A stretch of DNA of 64,000 bases, taken from positions 3,295,001 to 3,359,000 of the forward strand of contig NZ_CP059164.1 of NCBI RefSeq assembly GCF_013466985.1, written 5' to 3'. Each line of letters opens with the position of its first letter. Position 1 is the stretch's first letter. Of the stretch, positions 40,035-50,393 are shown one piece after another. This DNA is from Nocardioides ungokensis. Lineage in GTDB: Bacteria; Actinomycetota; Actinomycetes; Propionibacteriales; Nocardioidaceae. The notes under the pieces are model-generated. The model searched no databases. It worked only from the letters and a program-made list of their open reading frames with translations, and was not told where the DNA came from. Position numbers and translations under genes: made by a program.

Positions 40035-40934
40035 TCAGCCGACGACGAGGTTGGCCATGTCGGCGACCGGGCGGTAGCCGAGGGCCTGGTAGATCCGGTT
40101 GGACGTCGGGTTCGCCTGGTCGGTGAACAGGCAGACCCGGGCGCCCTCGTCGAGCAGCCGCCGGGAGACCTCGGCGACGCCGGCGCTGGCGTAGCCGCGG
40201 CCGCGGTGCTCCTTCGGCGTGTAGACCGGCCCGACCCGGGCCACCCCGAAGCTCGGCGCGTTGAACCCGGTCAGGTGCACCGGCTCCCCCGCCACCTCCC
40301 AGAGCCAGACCCGCCCGGCGTCGATCCGCTCGACCATGTCCTCGCGGGTGAAGTACTCCTCGTGTCCCTCGCCCTCCGTCCGGCCGGCCTGCTCGGCGGC
40401 GTCCGCCGCGAACGCCTGGAACCACGCCAGGCACACGTCGGTGTCCGCGGGCGTCGCCCGGCGCATCCCGCCCGGCACCGGCATCGGCTCCACCAGCTCG
40501 CCGAGCTCGAAGAGCCGCGTGTGCTCCCAGATCGTGGCGGCGCCACCCTGGAGGCGGGCGGCCTCCTCGGCCACGACGCGGGCGGCCGGCAGGGTGCCGT
40601 TGGCGCCACCGAGGTGCTCGCCGCGCGCGTGCACCGCCCGGGCCAGCGCGACCGCCGCGTCGTCCGGCATCGGCAGCACGAACAGCGGGTGGGGCGCGAA
40701 CGGTGCGGTGCGCATGGCCACGCCCGCGACCGCGCCGGCGCCGTCGCGGACCACGGCCCACCACCGAGGGTGCGGGGGTGTCGGGACCCCCCGCTCCAGC
40801 TGGGCGAGCACCCGGTGGGTCACCGTCGAGACCACGGTCGTGAGCACCGGGTCGGCGGCCAGGTGCTCCTCCGATAGGGCCAGGAACTCGGCCGGGTCCT
40901 CGGTGATCAGCACCTCGTGGGGTTCGTGGGACAT
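40035..40934 (-). CDS. GNAT family N-acetyltransferase
   Basis: 299 residues. The C-terminal 140 residues form a GNAT domain with the acetyl-CoA loop YTPKEHRGRGYASAGV (R/Q-x-x-G-x-A) and the end ANPTSNRIYQALGYRPV. The N-terminal half is a poorly conserved GNAT-like domain, a double arrangement frequent in actinobacteria. Acceptor unknown. TACCCT six bases before the ATG suggests a leaderless transcript. Confidence 0.85.
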   Translation of the reverse strand: MSHEPHEVLITEDPAEFLALSEEHLAADPVLTTVVSTVTHRVLAQLERGVPTPPHPRWWAVVRDGAGAVAGVAMRTAPFAPHPLFVLPMPDDAAVALARAVHARGEHLGGANGTLPAARVVAEEAARLQGGAATIWEHTRLFELGELVEPMPVPGGMRRATPADTDVCLAWFQAFAADAAEQAGRTEGEGHEEYFTREDMVERIDAGRVWLWEVAGEPVHLTGFNAPSFGVARVGPVYTPKEHRGRGYASAGVAEVSRRLLDEGARVCLFTDQANPTSNRIYQALGYRPVADMANLVVG

Positions 40935-40940
40935 GGCCGG

Positions 40941-40946
40941 AGGGTA
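40941..40946 (-). promoter_or_regulatory. -10 element of the GNAT gene, leaderless type
   Basis: TACCCT on the minus strand, 6 bases before the ATG at 40934. Confidence 0.5.
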
Positions 40947-41000
40947 GGCCCGGCACCACGCCGCTCCACAACCGGTTTCCGGGGGTGGGCGCTCTCACCC

Positions 41001-41006
41001 TAGGAT
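41001..41006 (+). promoter_or_regulatory. -10 element of valS, leaderless type
   Basis: TAGGAT, 6 bases before the valS ATG. No T-box or tRNA-responsive leader fits in the 78 bp between this gene and the divergent GNAT gene. Confidence 0.5.
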
Positions 41007-41012
41007 TTCGCC

Positions 41013-43634
41013 ATGACGGAGACCACGCACGAGCAGGCACCGAACACGACGAGCACCGACCAGCGTGCCGTCGTCGTACCGGACAAGCCGGCGCTGGAGG
41101 GTCTCGAGGCCTCCTGGAGCAAGCGGTGGAAGGACGACGAGACCTACCGCTTCGACCGCTCCCAGCCCCGGGAGAGCGTCTACTCGATCGACACCCCGCC
41201 GCCCACCGTGAGCGGCAGCCTGCACGTGGGCCACGTCTTCTCCTACACCCACACCGACCTCATCGCCCGCTACCAGCGGATGCGCGGCAAGTCGGTCTTC
41301 TACCCGATGGGCTGGGACGACAACGGCCTGCCGACCGAGCGCCGGGTCCAGAACTACTACGGCGTCCGCTGCGACCCGAGCCTGCCCTACGACCCGGACT
41401 TCACCCCGCCGGAGAAGCCCGATGCGAAGAAGCAGGTGCCGATCAGCCGACCGAACTTCGTCGAGCTGTGCGAGCGGCTCGTGGAGCAGGACGAGGAGGT
41501 CTTCGAGCAGCTGTGGCGCACCCTCGGCCTCTCGGTCGACTGGTCGCAGCACTACACGACCATCGGGCCCAAGGCCCAGACGGTCAGCCAGCGCGCCTTC
41601 CTGCGCAACTTCGCCCGCGGCGAGGCCTACCTCCACGAGGCGCCGACGCTCTGGGACGTCAGCTTCCAGACTGCCGTCGCCCAGGCCGAGCTCGAGGCCC
41701 GCGAGTACGCCGGCCACTACCACCGCGTCGCCTTCCACAAGCCGGACGGCAGCCCCATCCACATCGAGACGACCCGGCCCGAGCTGATCCCCAGCGTCGT
41801 CGCCCTGATCGCCCACCCCGACGACGAGCGCTACCAGCCGCTCTTCGGCACCACGGTCACCTCGCCGGTCTTCGGCGTCGAGATCCCGGTGCTCGCCCAC
41901 CCGGCCGCCGAGATGGACAAGGGCGCCGGCATCGCCATGTGCTGCACGTTCGGTGACCTCACCGACGTCACCTGGTGGCGCGAGCTGGACCTGCCGGTCC
42001 GCACGCTCATCGGCCGTGACGGCCGGATGTCGCGCGAGACCCCGGACTGGCTGGCGGGCGAGCAGGCCGCCGCGGCGTACGAGGACCTCAAGGGGAAGAC
42101 CGCCTTCTCCGCGCGCGAGGCGGTCGTCGCCAAGCTCCGGGAGAGCGGTGACCTCGAGGGCGAGCCGACCCCGACCCAGCGGATGACGAACTTCTACGAG
42201 AAGGGCGACAAGCCGCTCGAGATCGTCGCCACCCGCCAGTGGTACATCCGCAACGGCGGCCGGGACGCGTCGCTGCGTGCCGAGATGCTCGAGCGCGGCG
42301 CCGAGATCGAGTGGCTCCCGGGCCACATGAAGCATCGCTACGACAACTGGGTCGGCGGCCTCAACGGCGACTGGCTGATCTCGCGGCAGCGGTTCTTCGG
42401 CATCCCCTTCCCGGTCTGGTACCCCCTCGACGCCGAGGGCGAGCCCGACTACGACCACCCCCTGCTGCCCCGCGAGGAGGAGCTGCCGATCGACCCGTCT
42501 ACGCGGGCGCCGCAGGGCTACGCCGAGGAGCAGCGCGGCAAGCCGGGCGGCTTCATCGGGGACCCGGACGTGATGGACACCTGGGCGACCTCGTCCCTCA
42601 CCCCCCAGATCGCCGGCGGCTGGGAGAGCGACGACGACCTGTGGCAGCGGGTCTTTCCGATGGACCTGTGCACCCAGGCGCACGACATCATCCGCACCTG
42701 GCTGTTCTCCCGCGTGGTCCGAGCCCACTACGAGAACCACGCGGCGCCCTGGTCGCACGCCATGGTCTCGGGCTTCATCCTCGACCCCGACCGCAAGAAG
42801 ATGTCGAAGTCCAAGGGCAACGTCGTCGTCCCGACCGACATCCTCGAGAAGTACGGCGCCGACGCCGTCCGCTGGCGCGCCGCGATGGCGCGACCGGGTC
42901 TCGACTCGCCGTTCGACGAGAGCCAGATGAAGGTCGGCCGTCGCCTCGCCATGAAGATTCTCAACGCCTCGCGCTTCGTCCTCAGCGGCGTGGGCGCCAC
43001 CGGGCTGACGCCCTTCGAGGTCTCCGAGCCGATCGACTGCGCCCTGCTCGGCCGGCTGGCCAACGTCGTCACCAAGGCGACGGAGTCCTTCGACGCCTAC
43101 GACTACACGACGGCCCTGGAGACGGCGGAGAAGTTCTTCTGGGAGTTCTGCGACGACTACCTCGAGCTGGTCAAGGAGCGGGCGTACGACGAGGAAGGCG
43201 GCACGGCGACCTCGTCGGCCAAAGCCACCCTGGCGATCGCGCTCGAGGTCCAGCTGCGGCTGCTCGCGCCGTTCCTGCCCTACGTGACCGAGGAGGTCTG
43301 GTCGTGGTGGCAGGAGGGCTCGATCCACCGGGCCGCCTGGCCCACCGAGCTCGACCTCGGCTCGGCCGCGGCGGCCGACCCGACCATGGTCGACGCCGTG
43401 GCAGCGGCGCTGATCGGGATCCGTGGCGCGAAGTCGCAGGCCAAGGTCTCGATGCGCGCGGAGCTCTCCCGCGTGGAGATCACCGGACCGGAGACGCTGG
43501 TCCGGGCTGCGGAGCAGGCCGCCGACGACCTGCGCAAGACGGGCCGGATCACCGGCGACCTCGTCTTCACCGTCGTCGACGACGCGCAGGAGATCAGCGT
43601 CGATGCGCAGCTCGCCGAGGCCCCGCAGGGCTGA
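41013..43634 (+). CDS. valS: Valine--tRNA ligase
   Basis: 873 residues. HVGH of the HIGH motif is in [17 protein letters not shown] (about residue 70) and the KMSKS loop is [11 protein letters not shown]. The editing domain contains [11 protein letters not shown]. The chain ends in [10 protein letters not shown] without the long C-terminal coiled-coil tRNA arm of the E. coli enzyme, and the [11 protein letters not shown] segment matches the shorter ValS type found in archaea and some bacteria; the type call is from memory. It is transcribed away from folC, although the two are often collinear in actinobacteria. Confidence 0.96.
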   Translation: MTETTHEQAPNTTSTDQRAVVVPDKPALEGLEASWSKRWKDDETYRFDRSQPRESVYSIDTPPPTVSGSLHVGHVFSYTHTDLIARYQRMRGKSVFYPMGWDDNGLPTERRVQNYYGVRCDPSLPYDPDFTPPEKPDAKKQVPISRPNFVELCERLVEQDEEVFEQLWRTLGLSVDWSQHYTTIGPKAQTVSQRAFLRNFARGEAYLHEAPTLWDVSFQTAVAQAELEAREYAGHYHRVAFHKPDGSPIHIETTRPELIPSVVALIAHPDDERYQPLFGTTVTSPVFGVEIPVLAHPAAEMDKGAGIAMCCTFGDLTDVTWWRELDLPVRTLIGRDGRMSRETPDWLAGEQAAAAYEDLKGKTAFSAREAVVAKLRESGDLEGEPTPTQRMTNFYEKGDKPLEIVATRQWYIRNGGRDASLRAEMLERGAEIEWLPGHMKHRYDNWVGGLNGDWLISRQRFFGIPFPVWYPLDAEGEPDYDHPLLPREEELPIDPSTRAPQGYAEEQRGKPGGFIGDPDVMDTWATSSLTPQIAGGWESDDDLWQRVFPMDLCTQAHDIIRTWLFSRVVRAHYENHAAPWSHAMVSGFILDPDRKKMSKSKGNVVVPTDILEKYGADAVRWRAAMARPGLDSPFDESQMKVGRRLAMKILNASRFVLSGVGATGLTPFEVSEPIDCALLGRLANVVTKATESFDAYDYTTALETAEKFFWEFCDDYLELVKERAYDEEGGTATSSAKATLAIALEVQLRLLAPFLPYVTEEVWSWWQEGSIHRAAWPTELDLGSAAAADPTMVDAVAAALIGIRGAKSQAKVSMRAELSRVEITGPETLVRAAEQAADDLRKTGRITGDLVFTVVDDAQEISVDAQLAEAPQG

Positions 43635-43660
43635 ACACGTCCCGCAGCGCTCCGGCCGGC

Positions 43661-44536
43661 TCAGTCGTGCCGGGGCCCGCGGTGGTGACCGTGCTGCGCC
43701 ACGTGGTGGTGGCCGTGCTGCCTGGTCAGGCCGTGCGGCTTCGCGTGGCCGTGCTGCTTCCCTTGGCCGTGGCTCCCGCCCTGGCCGTGGTGCCGCGCGG
43801 GCTCGTGTCCCGGTGCCTGCTGCGAGTGTCCGGGCTGGGCCGGGAAGTCGCTCTGCCCGGGCGGCTGGGCGTGACCGAGCGCCTGCCCGACAGCGTTCCC
43901 GAGCTCGTCACCCAGCTGGCCCGCGAGCTGCTGGAGCTGCGTACTGCCCGCGACCTGCCCCTGCTTCTCCGAGCCGTCGCCGGGCCAGGTCTCGCCGTGG
44001 CCCGTGTCGCCGTGGCCCGTGTCCTCGTTGCCCGTGTCCGCGCTGTCGGCGTGGCCCTGGGTGTGACCCTGCGCAGGGCCCTGGTCCTGGCCTTGGTTCG
44101 GGGCGTGCCCCTGCGGCTCACTCTGCGTCTGGCCCTGCGAGTGGCCCTGCGAGTGGCCCTGCCCGGGTGCCTGTCCCCCGTGTGATGGCGAGCCCGGCCC
44201 GGGTTGATCCGGTCCGGACGACGCATGGTCCGCGGCACCGTGGCCGGTGGCGGCCGGCGCCCCGGTCGGCGAGGACCCCGAGGTGGACGGTGCCGGCGGC
44301 GCCGTGATCGGCGCTGGGGTCGTCACGGGGAAGGGCGGGTCCGCCGCCTGCCGCTGACGACTCCGGTCGTGCACCGTGCCGGTGGAGACGAACTCCACAC
44401 CGGCCACGACCCGTGCGCTGCCGTGCTGCAGGATCCCGACGACAGCGTCGCTGCGGATCGCGTTGACGATGATGAGGACGCACATCACGGCCACGACGAC
44501 GAACGCGAAAAGCGGTCGCTTGTGGTCGGCGCTCAT
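43661..44536 (-). CDS. Membrane-anchored His/Gln/Gly-rich low-complexity protein
   Basis: 291 residues from ATG of MSADHKRPLFAFVVVAVM. One N-terminal membrane span (about 9-27) is followed by a short conserved-looking stretch (GILQHGSARVVAGVEFVSTG). The remaining 200 residues are low complexity: GHSQGHSQGQTQ, DTGHGDTGHGE and a very His-rich end (QHGHHHVAQHGHHRG). Histidine-dense tails can bind nickel, zinc or copper, but no metal gene is adjacent. The N-terminus faces in and the tail is probably outside. No family recognised. Confidence 0.65.
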   Translation of the reverse strand: MSADHKRPLFAFVVVAVMCVLIIVNAIRSDAVVGILQHGSARVVAGVEFVSTGTVHDRSRQRQAADPPFPVTTPAPITAPPAPSTSGSSPTGAPAATGHGAADHASSGPDQPGPGSPSHGGQAPGQGHSQGHSQGQTQSEPQGHAPNQGQDQGPAQGHTQGHADSADTGNEDTGHGDTGHGETWPGDGSEKQGQVAGSTQLQQLAGQLGDELGNAVGQALGHAQPPGQSDFPAQPGHSQQAPGHEPARHHGQGGSHGQGKQHGHAKPHGLTRQHGHHHVAQHGHHRGPRHD

Positions 44537-44642
44537 GGTGGTGGATTCCCTCGTAGGCGTGAGATGGGCAGGCAAAAAGCGCCTGCCCCAAGCAAACCGA
44601 ACCTGACCCGAGGACAACATGGCCCGATCGGACCCAAATTGA

Positions 44643-44660
44643 CTAGTCCGAAGGGACTAG
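44643..44660 (-). terminator. Hairpin terminator after clpX
   Basis: On the minus strand CTAGTCC pairs with GGACTAG around CTTC, forming a stable C(UUCG)G tetraloop, followed by TCAATTT. It lies about 30 bases after the clpX stop; the rest of 44537-44689 shows no gene. Confidence 0.6.
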
Positions 44661-44689
44661 CTCAGCCCGACAGGGTGCTGCGACGCCCG

Positions 44690-45973
44690 TCAGGCGGACT
44701 TCTTCTTCTTCGCCTCGGACTCACGCGGGATCAGCGTCGGCGCGACGTCGTCGGTGACGACCTCGCCGGTGACGATGACCTTGCCGATGTCGCCGCGCGA
44801 GGGCACGTCGTACATCACGTGGAGGAGGACCTCCTCGATGATGGCGCGCAGACCGCGTGCGCCGGTCCCCCGCTCGAGGGCCTTGTCGGCGATCGACGCG
44901 ATCGCGTCGGGTGTGAACTCCAGCTCGACGCCGTCGAGGTCGAAGAGCTTCTGGTACTGCTTGACCAGCGCGTTGCGGGGCTCGGTGAGGATCTGGACGA
45001 GGGCCTCCTGGTCCAGCTTGGAGACCGACGCGATCAGCGGCAGGCGGCCGATGAACTCAGGGATCAGGCCGAACTTGGTGAGGTCCTCAGGACGCACCTG
45101 CGTCAGCAGGTCGTCGGCCTCGCGCTCGGCGGCGCCGCGGACCTCGGCGGTGAAGCCGAGGGTCTTCTTGCCGACCCGCTGCTCGACGATGTGCTCGAGG
45201 CCGGCGAACGCCCCGCCGACGACGAACAGGATGTTCGTCGTGTCGATCTGGATGAACTCCTGGTGGGGGTGCTTGCGGCCGCCCTGCGGCGGCACCGAGG
45301 CGGTCGTGCCCTCGATGATCTTCAGCAGGGCCTGCTGCACGCCCTCGCCTGACACGTCGCGCGTGATCGAGGGGTTCTCCGCCTTGCGGGCCACCTTGTC
45401 GATCTCGTCGATGTAGATGATCCCGGTCTCGGCCTTCTTGACGTCGTAGTCGGCGGCCTGGATCAGCTTGAGCAGGATGTTCTCGACGTCCTCACCGACG
45501 TAGCCCGCCTCGGTGAGCGCGGTGGCGTCGGCGATCGCGAACGGGACGTTCAGCATCCGGGCCAGGGTCTGGGCCAGGTAGGTCTTGCCGCAGCCGGTCG
45601 GGCCGATGACGAGGATGTTGGACTTGGCGACCTCGACCGACTCCTCCTTGCTGTGCTTGCCCGCCACGGGCTGGAGGCCGGCCTGGACCCGCTTGTAGTG
45701 GTTGTAGACCGCCACCGCGAGGGACTTCTTGGCGTGCTCCTGCCCGATCACGTAGGAGTTGAGGAACTCGAAGATCTCCTTGGGCTTGGGCAGCTCGTCG
45801 AGGCTGACCTCGGCACCCTCGCTGAGCTCCTCCTCGATGATCTCGTTGCAGAGGTCGATGCACTCGTCACAGATGTAGACACCCGGACCGGCGATCAGCT
45901 TCTTGACCTGCTTCTGGCTCTTCCCGCAGAAGGAACACTTCAGCAGGTCCCCTCCGTCACCGATACGTGCCAC
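44690..45973 (-). CDS. clpX: ATP-dependent Clp protease ATP-binding subunit ClpX
   Basis: 427 residues, GTG start. The N-terminal zinc domain has four cysteines (LKCSFCGKS and [10 protein letters not shown]). The AAA+ core follows: Walker [13 protein letters not shown], Walker [11 protein letters not shown], the pore-loop region and sensor residues. It unfolds substrates for ClpP1P2. It lies 156 bp downstream of clpP2; that gap holds no gene and may contain a separate promoter. The C-terminus is Lys-rich (KKKKSA). Confidence 0.98.
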   Translation of the reverse strand: MARIGDGGDLLKCSFCGKSQKQVKKLIAGPGVYICDECIDLCNEIIEEELSEGAEVSLDELPKPKEIFEFLNSYVIGQEHAKKSLAVAVYNHYKRVQAGLQPVAGKHSKEESVEVAKSNILVIGPTGCGKTYLAQTLARMLNVPFAIADATALTEAGYVGEDVENILLKLIQAADYDVKKAETGIIYIDEIDKVARKAENPSITRDVSGEGVQQALLKIIEGTTASVPPQGGRKHPHQEFIQIDTTNILFVVGGAFAGLEHIVEQRVGKKTLGFTAEVRGAAEREADDLLTQVRPEDLTKFGLIPEFIGRLPLIASVSKLDQEALVQILTEPRNALVKQYQKLFDLDGVELEFTPDAIASIADKALERGTGARGLRAIIEEVLLHVMYDVPSRGDIGKVIVTGEVVTDDVAPTLIPRESEAKKKKSA

Positions 45974-46129
45974 GGGCGGTCATCCTCCGGTTCGGCCGGC
46001 GAGAGATCCGCCGGCAGTCCTACATCGCGTTCAGTCGAAAACTTCTGTGCTGCAAACCCTTGGACGGTACCCCGTGCCGCCCCCCGAAGGGCGCGGGACA
46101 CGAGGATCGCGTCCGGGACACCGCCCCGG

Positions 46130-46741
46130 TCAGCCGGCCACGGCGGGCGTGCCCTTGAGAGACTCGAGCACGGCGTCGATCAGGCCGTACTCGACGGCGC
46201 CCTCGGCGGTCAGGATCTTGTCACGCTCGATGTCGCGGCTCACCTGTTCGATGCTGCGACCGCTGTGGTCGCTGATCATCTTCTCCAGCAGCTCGCGCAT
46301 CCGCAGGATCTCGTTGGCCTGGATCTCGATGTCCGAGGTCTGGCCGAAGGTGCCCTCGGTGTAGGGCTGGTGGATCAGGATCCGGCTGTTCGGCAGCGCC
46401 AGCCGCTTGCCGGGCGTGCCGGCCGCGAGCAGGATCGCCGCGGCCGAGGCGGCCTGGCCGATGCACACCGTCTGCACGTCGGGCTTGATGAACTTCATCG
46501 TGTCGTAGATCGCCGTGAGGGCCGTGAACGAGCCACCCGGGCTGTTGATGTAGATGCTGATGTCCTGGTCGGGGTTCATCGACTGCAGGCACAGCAGCTG
46601 GGCGATGACCGCGTTGGCCACGTCGTCGGAGATCGGCGTGCCGAGGTAGATGATGCGGTCCTCGAACAGCTTGGCGTAGGGGTCGATGCGGCGGAAGCCG
46701 TAGGACGTGCGCTCTTCCCACTGCGGGATGTAGTAGTTCAT
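46130..46741 (-). CDS. clpP2: ATP-dependent Clp protease proteolytic subunit 2
   Basis: 203 residues. Catalytic Ser in GQAASAAAILLAAG, His in ILIHQPYTEG and Asp in the DIERD segment are present. Second of two tandem clpP genes; in actinobacteria the two form a mixed tetradecamer. ATG after GAGAGGGAC, five bases past the clpP1 stop. Numbering by position, following mycobacterial usage. Confidence 0.97.
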   Translation of the reverse strand: MNYYIPQWEERTSYGFRRIDPYAKLFEDRIIYLGTPISDDVANAVIAQLLCLQSMNPDQDISIYINSPGGSFTALTAIYDTMKFIKPDVQTVCIGQAASAAAILLAAGTPGKRLALPNSRILIHQPYTEGTFGQTSDIEIQANEILRMRELLEKMISDHSGRSIEQVSRDIERDKILTAEGAVEYGLIDAVLESLKGTPAVAG

Positions 46742-46746
46742 CTCAG

Positions 46747-47388
46747 TCAGTCCCTCTCGTGGGCCGGGCGGCCGTGGTCGGCCGCGTCGCGGGCGCTCTT
46801 GATGACCTGGTCGACCAGGCCGTACTCGAGGGCCTGGTCGGCGGTGAACCAGCGGTCACGGTCGGCGTCGGTCACGACCTGCTCGATCGGCTGGCCGGTG
46901 TGCTCGGCGATGAGGTCGAGAAGCACCTTCTTGATGTGCAGGGACTGCTGCGCCTGGATCTTGATGTCCGAGGCGGAGCCGCCCATGCCCGAGGACGGCT
47001 GGTGCATCATGATGCGCGCGTGCGGCAGGGCGTAGCGCTTGCCCTTGGTGCCGGCGCAGAGCAGGAACTGGCCCATCGAGGCGGCCAGGCCCATGCCGAC
47101 CGTGGCGACGTCGTTGGGGATGTAGTTCATGGTGTCGTAGATCGCCATGCCGGCGTCGACCGAGCCACCAGGGCTGTTGATGTGCAGGAAGATGTCGGCC
47201 TCGGGGTCCTCGGCCGACAGCAGCAGCAGCTGCGCGCAGATCGCGTTGGCGTTCTGGTCACGGACCTCGGAGCCGAGGAAGATGATCCGCTCTCGCAGCA
47301 GGCGCTGGTAGATGTGGTCGTCGAGCACGTTGAAGCCCGCCCCCCCGTTCATCTGGGGCGCGAGGCTGGGGCTGGGGTTCTGGGTCAC
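46747..47388 (-). CDS. clpP1: ATP-dependent Clp protease proteolytic subunit 1
   Basis: 213 residues from GTG 47388 ([12 protein letters not shown]). Catalytic Ser in [13 protein letters not shown], His in [12 protein letters not shown] and Asp in TDADRDRWF. The start was chosen for its position 7 bases after a TAGGGT -10 element; ATG 47352 (MNGGAGF) is an alternative and close to the processed N-terminus of such propeptides. A ClgR-like operator lies about 55-65 bases upstream. Confidence 0.95.
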   Translation of the reverse strand: MTQNPSPSLAPQMNGGAGFNVLDDHIYQRLLRERIIFLGSEVRDQNANAICAQLLLLSAEDPEADIFLHINSPGGSVDAGMAIYDTMNYIPNDVATVGMGLAASMGQFLLCAGTKGKRYALPHARIMMHQPSSGMGGSASDIKIQAQQSLHIKKVLLDLIAEHTGQPIEQVVTDADRDRWFTADQALEYGLVDQVIKSARDAADHGRPAHERD

Positions 47389-47395
47389 GAGTGCG

Positions 47396-47401
47396 ACCCT
47401 A
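47396..47401 (-). promoter_or_regulatory. -10 element of clpP1P2, leaderless type
   Basis: TAGGGT on the minus strand, 7 bases before the GTG start of clpP1. Confidence 0.5.
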
Positions 47402-47440
47402 GCCGCAACGGCCGACAGTTCCACGGCCCGACCACCCCTG

Positions 47441-47454
47441 TTCGCCGACAGCGG
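47441..47454 (-). promoter_or_regulatory. ClgR-like operator upstream of clpP1
   Basis: On the gene strand the site reads CCGCTGTCGGCGAA, followed by CA. It fits the CGCT-N4-GCGAA form described for ClgR, the activator of clp genes in Corynebacterium, Streptomyces and Mycobacterium. It is centred about 60 bases before the predicted transcription start, a normal position for an activator. The consensus is recalled, not searched; no clgR gene is in the window. Confidence 0.55.
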
Positions 47455-47503
47455 ATTTCAGGATCCTCTCAGGAGCGGTGGCCCCCCGGGCGGTAGCGGT
47501 CCG

Positions 47504-48688
47504 TCAGGCCAGCCAGTCCCGCAGCGACCGGTCCACCTCGGGGTGGTTGAGCAGTCCGAAGTGGTCGGTGCGGCCGACGTGCAGCACGTCGGCACCCGGG
47601 AAGAGCTCGTTGCCCCAGCGGTCCCGGCCGTACGCCGACGGCACCCGCACCAGCAGGTCCCCCACCACGTGTCCCACCGGGTGTCGCGGGGAGTTGGTCA
47701 GCGTGGCCGCGACCAGCCGGTAGCGGGCGTGCGGCAGGGGCGGGACGTCCTCGGCCAGGCCCGCCACCAGGTCGTGGACACCCACCGAGCGCCAGTCCAG
47801 GATCCGCCCGAAGGCGGACGTCTCGGGCAGCCGCGCCATGCCCCGGCTGCCGTGGCCGACGCCGCGGGCGATCGGGGCACCCAGGTGGGGCGTGCCGAGG
47901 GTGACGATGTCGGAGACCAGACCGGTCCAGGGCCGCTCCACCTCGGCGGCCACCGCGCCGGCCGCCCGCATGACCAGTCCGCCCATCGAGTGGCCGACCA
48001 GGGCGATCCGGTCGACCGTGACCGGCCACTCCTCGACCAGGTGCTGCATCAGGGCCGAGAGAGCCGCGCCGTTCTCGCGCAGGCCCAGCCCGGTGTTGGC
48101 CCGCAGGAAGACCGGCGTCCAGCCCTGCTGCCCGAGCGTCTCGCCGTACGTCGTGCCGCGCTCGGCGCGACCCCGGCTCCAGTGGGACTCGTTCTCGCAC
48201 AGGCCGTGCAGGAAGACCACGACCCGACCGCTGGCCGCGGGGAACGCCGCCGCCAGACCCTCCGCGGTCGCCTCCACGTCGCGCCCTCCGGCTCGCACGG
48301 CCATCGGGATCGCGAGGCGGGGCCGCTCGCGGACCAGGCGGTCGCCGATCAGCCCGTTGACCGCCGAGCTCAGGAACCGGCCCGGCGGCTGCTCCTCGAG
48401 GCGGGGGCCCACCCCGGTCGAGGCCACCGCGTCGAGGCCCCGCGAGGCGGCCCGCAGGCCGACCGACAGGCCGCCGTACACCGCCCCCGCGATGCCGCGG
48501 TGGACCACTTCGGAGGCGGCCGCCCCTCCTCCCGTCGAACGCCGCACCAGGCCGTGGACCCGGTCGGCGACCGCGTAGTGGGTGTCGCGGGCGGTCCTCA
48601 CCAGGAGCTCGTCAGCGACCTCGGAGAGAAGGGAGAGGGCGTCGAGCAGGCCGGGACCGGTGGCGGTGCGGGTGCGGCGGTCGTCCAT
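47504..48688 (-). CDS. Alpha/beta hydrolase, lipase-like
   Basis: 394 residues. The oxyanion segment VVVFLHGLCENESHW, the nucleophile elbow VGHSMGGLVMRAAG (Ser near residue 235) and the late TDHFGLLNHP histidine form a triacylglycerol-lipase-like triad. The first 140 residues are helical and of unknown role; there is no signal peptide, so it acts inside the cell or at the membrane. TACCCT six bases before the ATG implies leaderless transcription. Substrate unknown. Confidence 0.83.
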   Translation of the reverse strand: MDDRRTRTATGPGLLDALSLLSEVADELLVRTARDTHYAVADRVHGLVRRSTGGGAAASEVVHRGIAGAVYGGLSVGLRAASRGLDAVASTGVGPRLEEQPPGRFLSSAVNGLIGDRLVRERPRLAIPMAVRAGGRDVEATAEGLAAAFPAASGRVVVFLHGLCENESHWSRGRAERGTTYGETLGQQGWTPVFLRANTGLGLRENGAALSALMQHLVEEWPVTVDRIALVGHSMGGLVMRAAGAVAAEVERPWTGLVSDIVTLGTPHLGAPIARGVGHGSRGMARLPETSAFGRILDWRSVGVHDLVAGLAEDVPPLPHARYRLVAATLTNSPRHPVGHVVGDLLVRVPSAYGRDRWGNELFPGADVLHVGRTDHFGLLNHPEVDRSLRDWLA

Positions 48689-48694
48689 CCCCCG

Positions 48695-48700
48695 AGGGTA
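48695..48700 (-). promoter_or_regulatory. -10 element of the lipase-like gene, leaderless type
   Basis: TACCCT on the minus strand, 6 bases before the ATG at 48688. Confidence 0.5.
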
Positions 48701-48822
48701 GACCGTTGAGTGCACACTTGTGCACCCATCCGCAGCGGATACTCCCCGCCGTTCGGCAGGTGTTCATGATCGATCGGGGATGCCGATCAGCGGGGACCAC
48801 CGCAGCACGCCCGAAATGCCAT

Positions 48823-48849
48823 CGACCCGCCGGGAGTCCCGGCGGGTCG
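48823..48849 (-). terminator. Hairpin terminator after tig
   Basis: A 12-bp stem (48823-48834 with 48838-48849) around AGT, 16 bases past the tig stop on the minus strand and followed by a short T-containing stretch (GATGGCATTTC). Confidence 0.7.
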
Positions 48850-48864
48850 GTGGGTGGATCGGGG

Positions 48865-50263
48865 TCAGGCCTCCGCGGGGGCCTCGCCGGCCTCGGCGTC
48901 CGCCTCGGCGTCAGCCTCGACCTCGGCCTCCGGCTCACCGATGGTGCCGTCGGGGCGCAGGTTCTTCAGCTCCACGGTGTTGCCCGAGGCGTCCTTGACG
49001 ACCGCGGTCTCCACGATCGTGGCCAGCGCCTTGCCGCGCAGGATCTCCTGCACGAGCTCGGGGATGTGGTTGTGCTCGAACATGTGGTTCGCGAACTCCT
49101 GCGGGTCCTGGCCGGACTGCTGGCGCGGCGGACCAGGTGCTGGGAGAGCTCGTTCTGGTCGACGCCGAGCTCCTCCTTCTTCGCGATCTCGTCGAGGATG
49201 AACTGCGCGGCCACGGCGTCACGCACGCGGCGGTCGAGCTCGGCCTCGAACTCCTCGACGGTCTGTCCCTCGTCCTCGAGGTACTTCTCCATCGTGATGC
49301 CGGCGTAGGCGAGCTGCTGCTCGATGTTCTGGCGGCGGGCGTTGAGCTCGTCGGTGACCATGGTCTCCGGCAGCGGCACCTCGACCTTGTCCAGCAGGGC
49401 CTCGAGGACGGCGTCGCGCGCGGCGGCAGCCTGCTCGAGGCGCTTGCCACGGCCGAGACGCTCGCGCACGTCGGCGGTGAGCTCGTCCGCGGTGTCGAAC
49501 TCCGAGGCGAGCTGGGCGAAGTCGTCGTCGACCTCGGGCAGCTCCTGCTCCTGCACCTGCGAGACGGCGACGGTCACCTCGACCTCCTCGCCGACGAGGT
49601 CGCCCCCGACGAGCTGGGAGGTGAAGGACTTCTCGTCGCCGGCGCTCATGCCGGCGAGGGCCTCGTCGAGACCGTCGAGCATGCCACCGCGGCCGACCTG
49701 GTAGGACATGCCGGCGACCTCGGCGCCCTCGAGCACCTCGCCGTCCTTGGTGGCCTTGAGTCGATGACGACGAAGTCGCCGTCGGCGGCCGCGCGCTCGA
49801 CGTCGGAGAGGGTGCCGAAGCGCTCACGCAGCGCCTGGACCTGCTCCTCGACGTCGGCGTCGGTGACCTCGACGTCGTCGACCTGCGCCTCGATGCCGTC
49901 GTAGTCCGGCACGGTGATCTCGGGACGGACGTCGACCTCGGCGGTGAACTCCAGGGCCTCGTTGTCCTCGAACTTCGTCACCTCGATCTCCGGCTGCGCG
50001 AGCGGCTGGAGGGAGTTCTCCTCGAGGGCCTCGACGTACTTCTTGGGGAGGACGTCGTTGATCGCCTCGTCGAGCACGGCGCCGCGCCCGACCTGGCGGT
50101 CGATGACCATCGGGGGCACCTTGCCGCGGCGGAAGCCGGGGATGTTGATCTGCTGGGCAATCTTCTTGTACGCCGCGTCGAGGCTCGGCTTGAGCTCCTC
50201 GAAGGGCACCTCGACGGTCAGCTTGGCCCTGGTCGGGCTCAAGGTCTCGACGGCGCTCTTCAC
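48865..50263 (-). CDS. tig: Trigger factor, two frameshifts
   Basis: 466 residues after correction, GTG start nine bases after AGGAGA. Ribosome-bound chaperone. The N-terminal ribosome-binding loop is [19 protein letters not shown]. The PPIase domain follows, then the helical C-terminal domain, with a highly acidic Ala-rich tail ([19 protein letters not shown]). One C is missing near 49760, between DFVVID and [10 protein letters not shown], and one near 49132, between HLVRRA and [10 protein letters not shown]. Sequence on both sides is intact, so these are probably base-calling errors. It lies directly after two tRNA genes on the same strand. Confidence 0.93.
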
Positions 50264-50297
50264 AGGTTGTCTCCTCATCTGGGGTTCCGGTAGTGCG

Positions 50298-50370
50298 TCG
50301 GGGCGACAGGACTCGAACCTGCGATCTCCTGCTCCCAAAGCAGGCGCGCTAGCCACTACGCTACGCCCCG
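50298..50370 (-). tRNA. tRNA-Pro (UGG)
   Basis: A 73-nt cloverleaf. The acceptor stem CGGGGCG/CGCCCCG is perfect with discriminator A. The anticodon arm is CCTGC-TTTGGGA-GCAGG with anticodon TGG, and the T arm contains GGTTCGAGTCC. CCA is not encoded. Confidence 0.95.
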
Positions 50371-50393
50371 CCAAGTTGCCCCGAGAGGCTCCT

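Noticed and set aside
40935..41012. T-box leader before valS
   Set aside because: Only 78 bp are available and a -10 element lies 6 bases before the ATG, leaving no leader.
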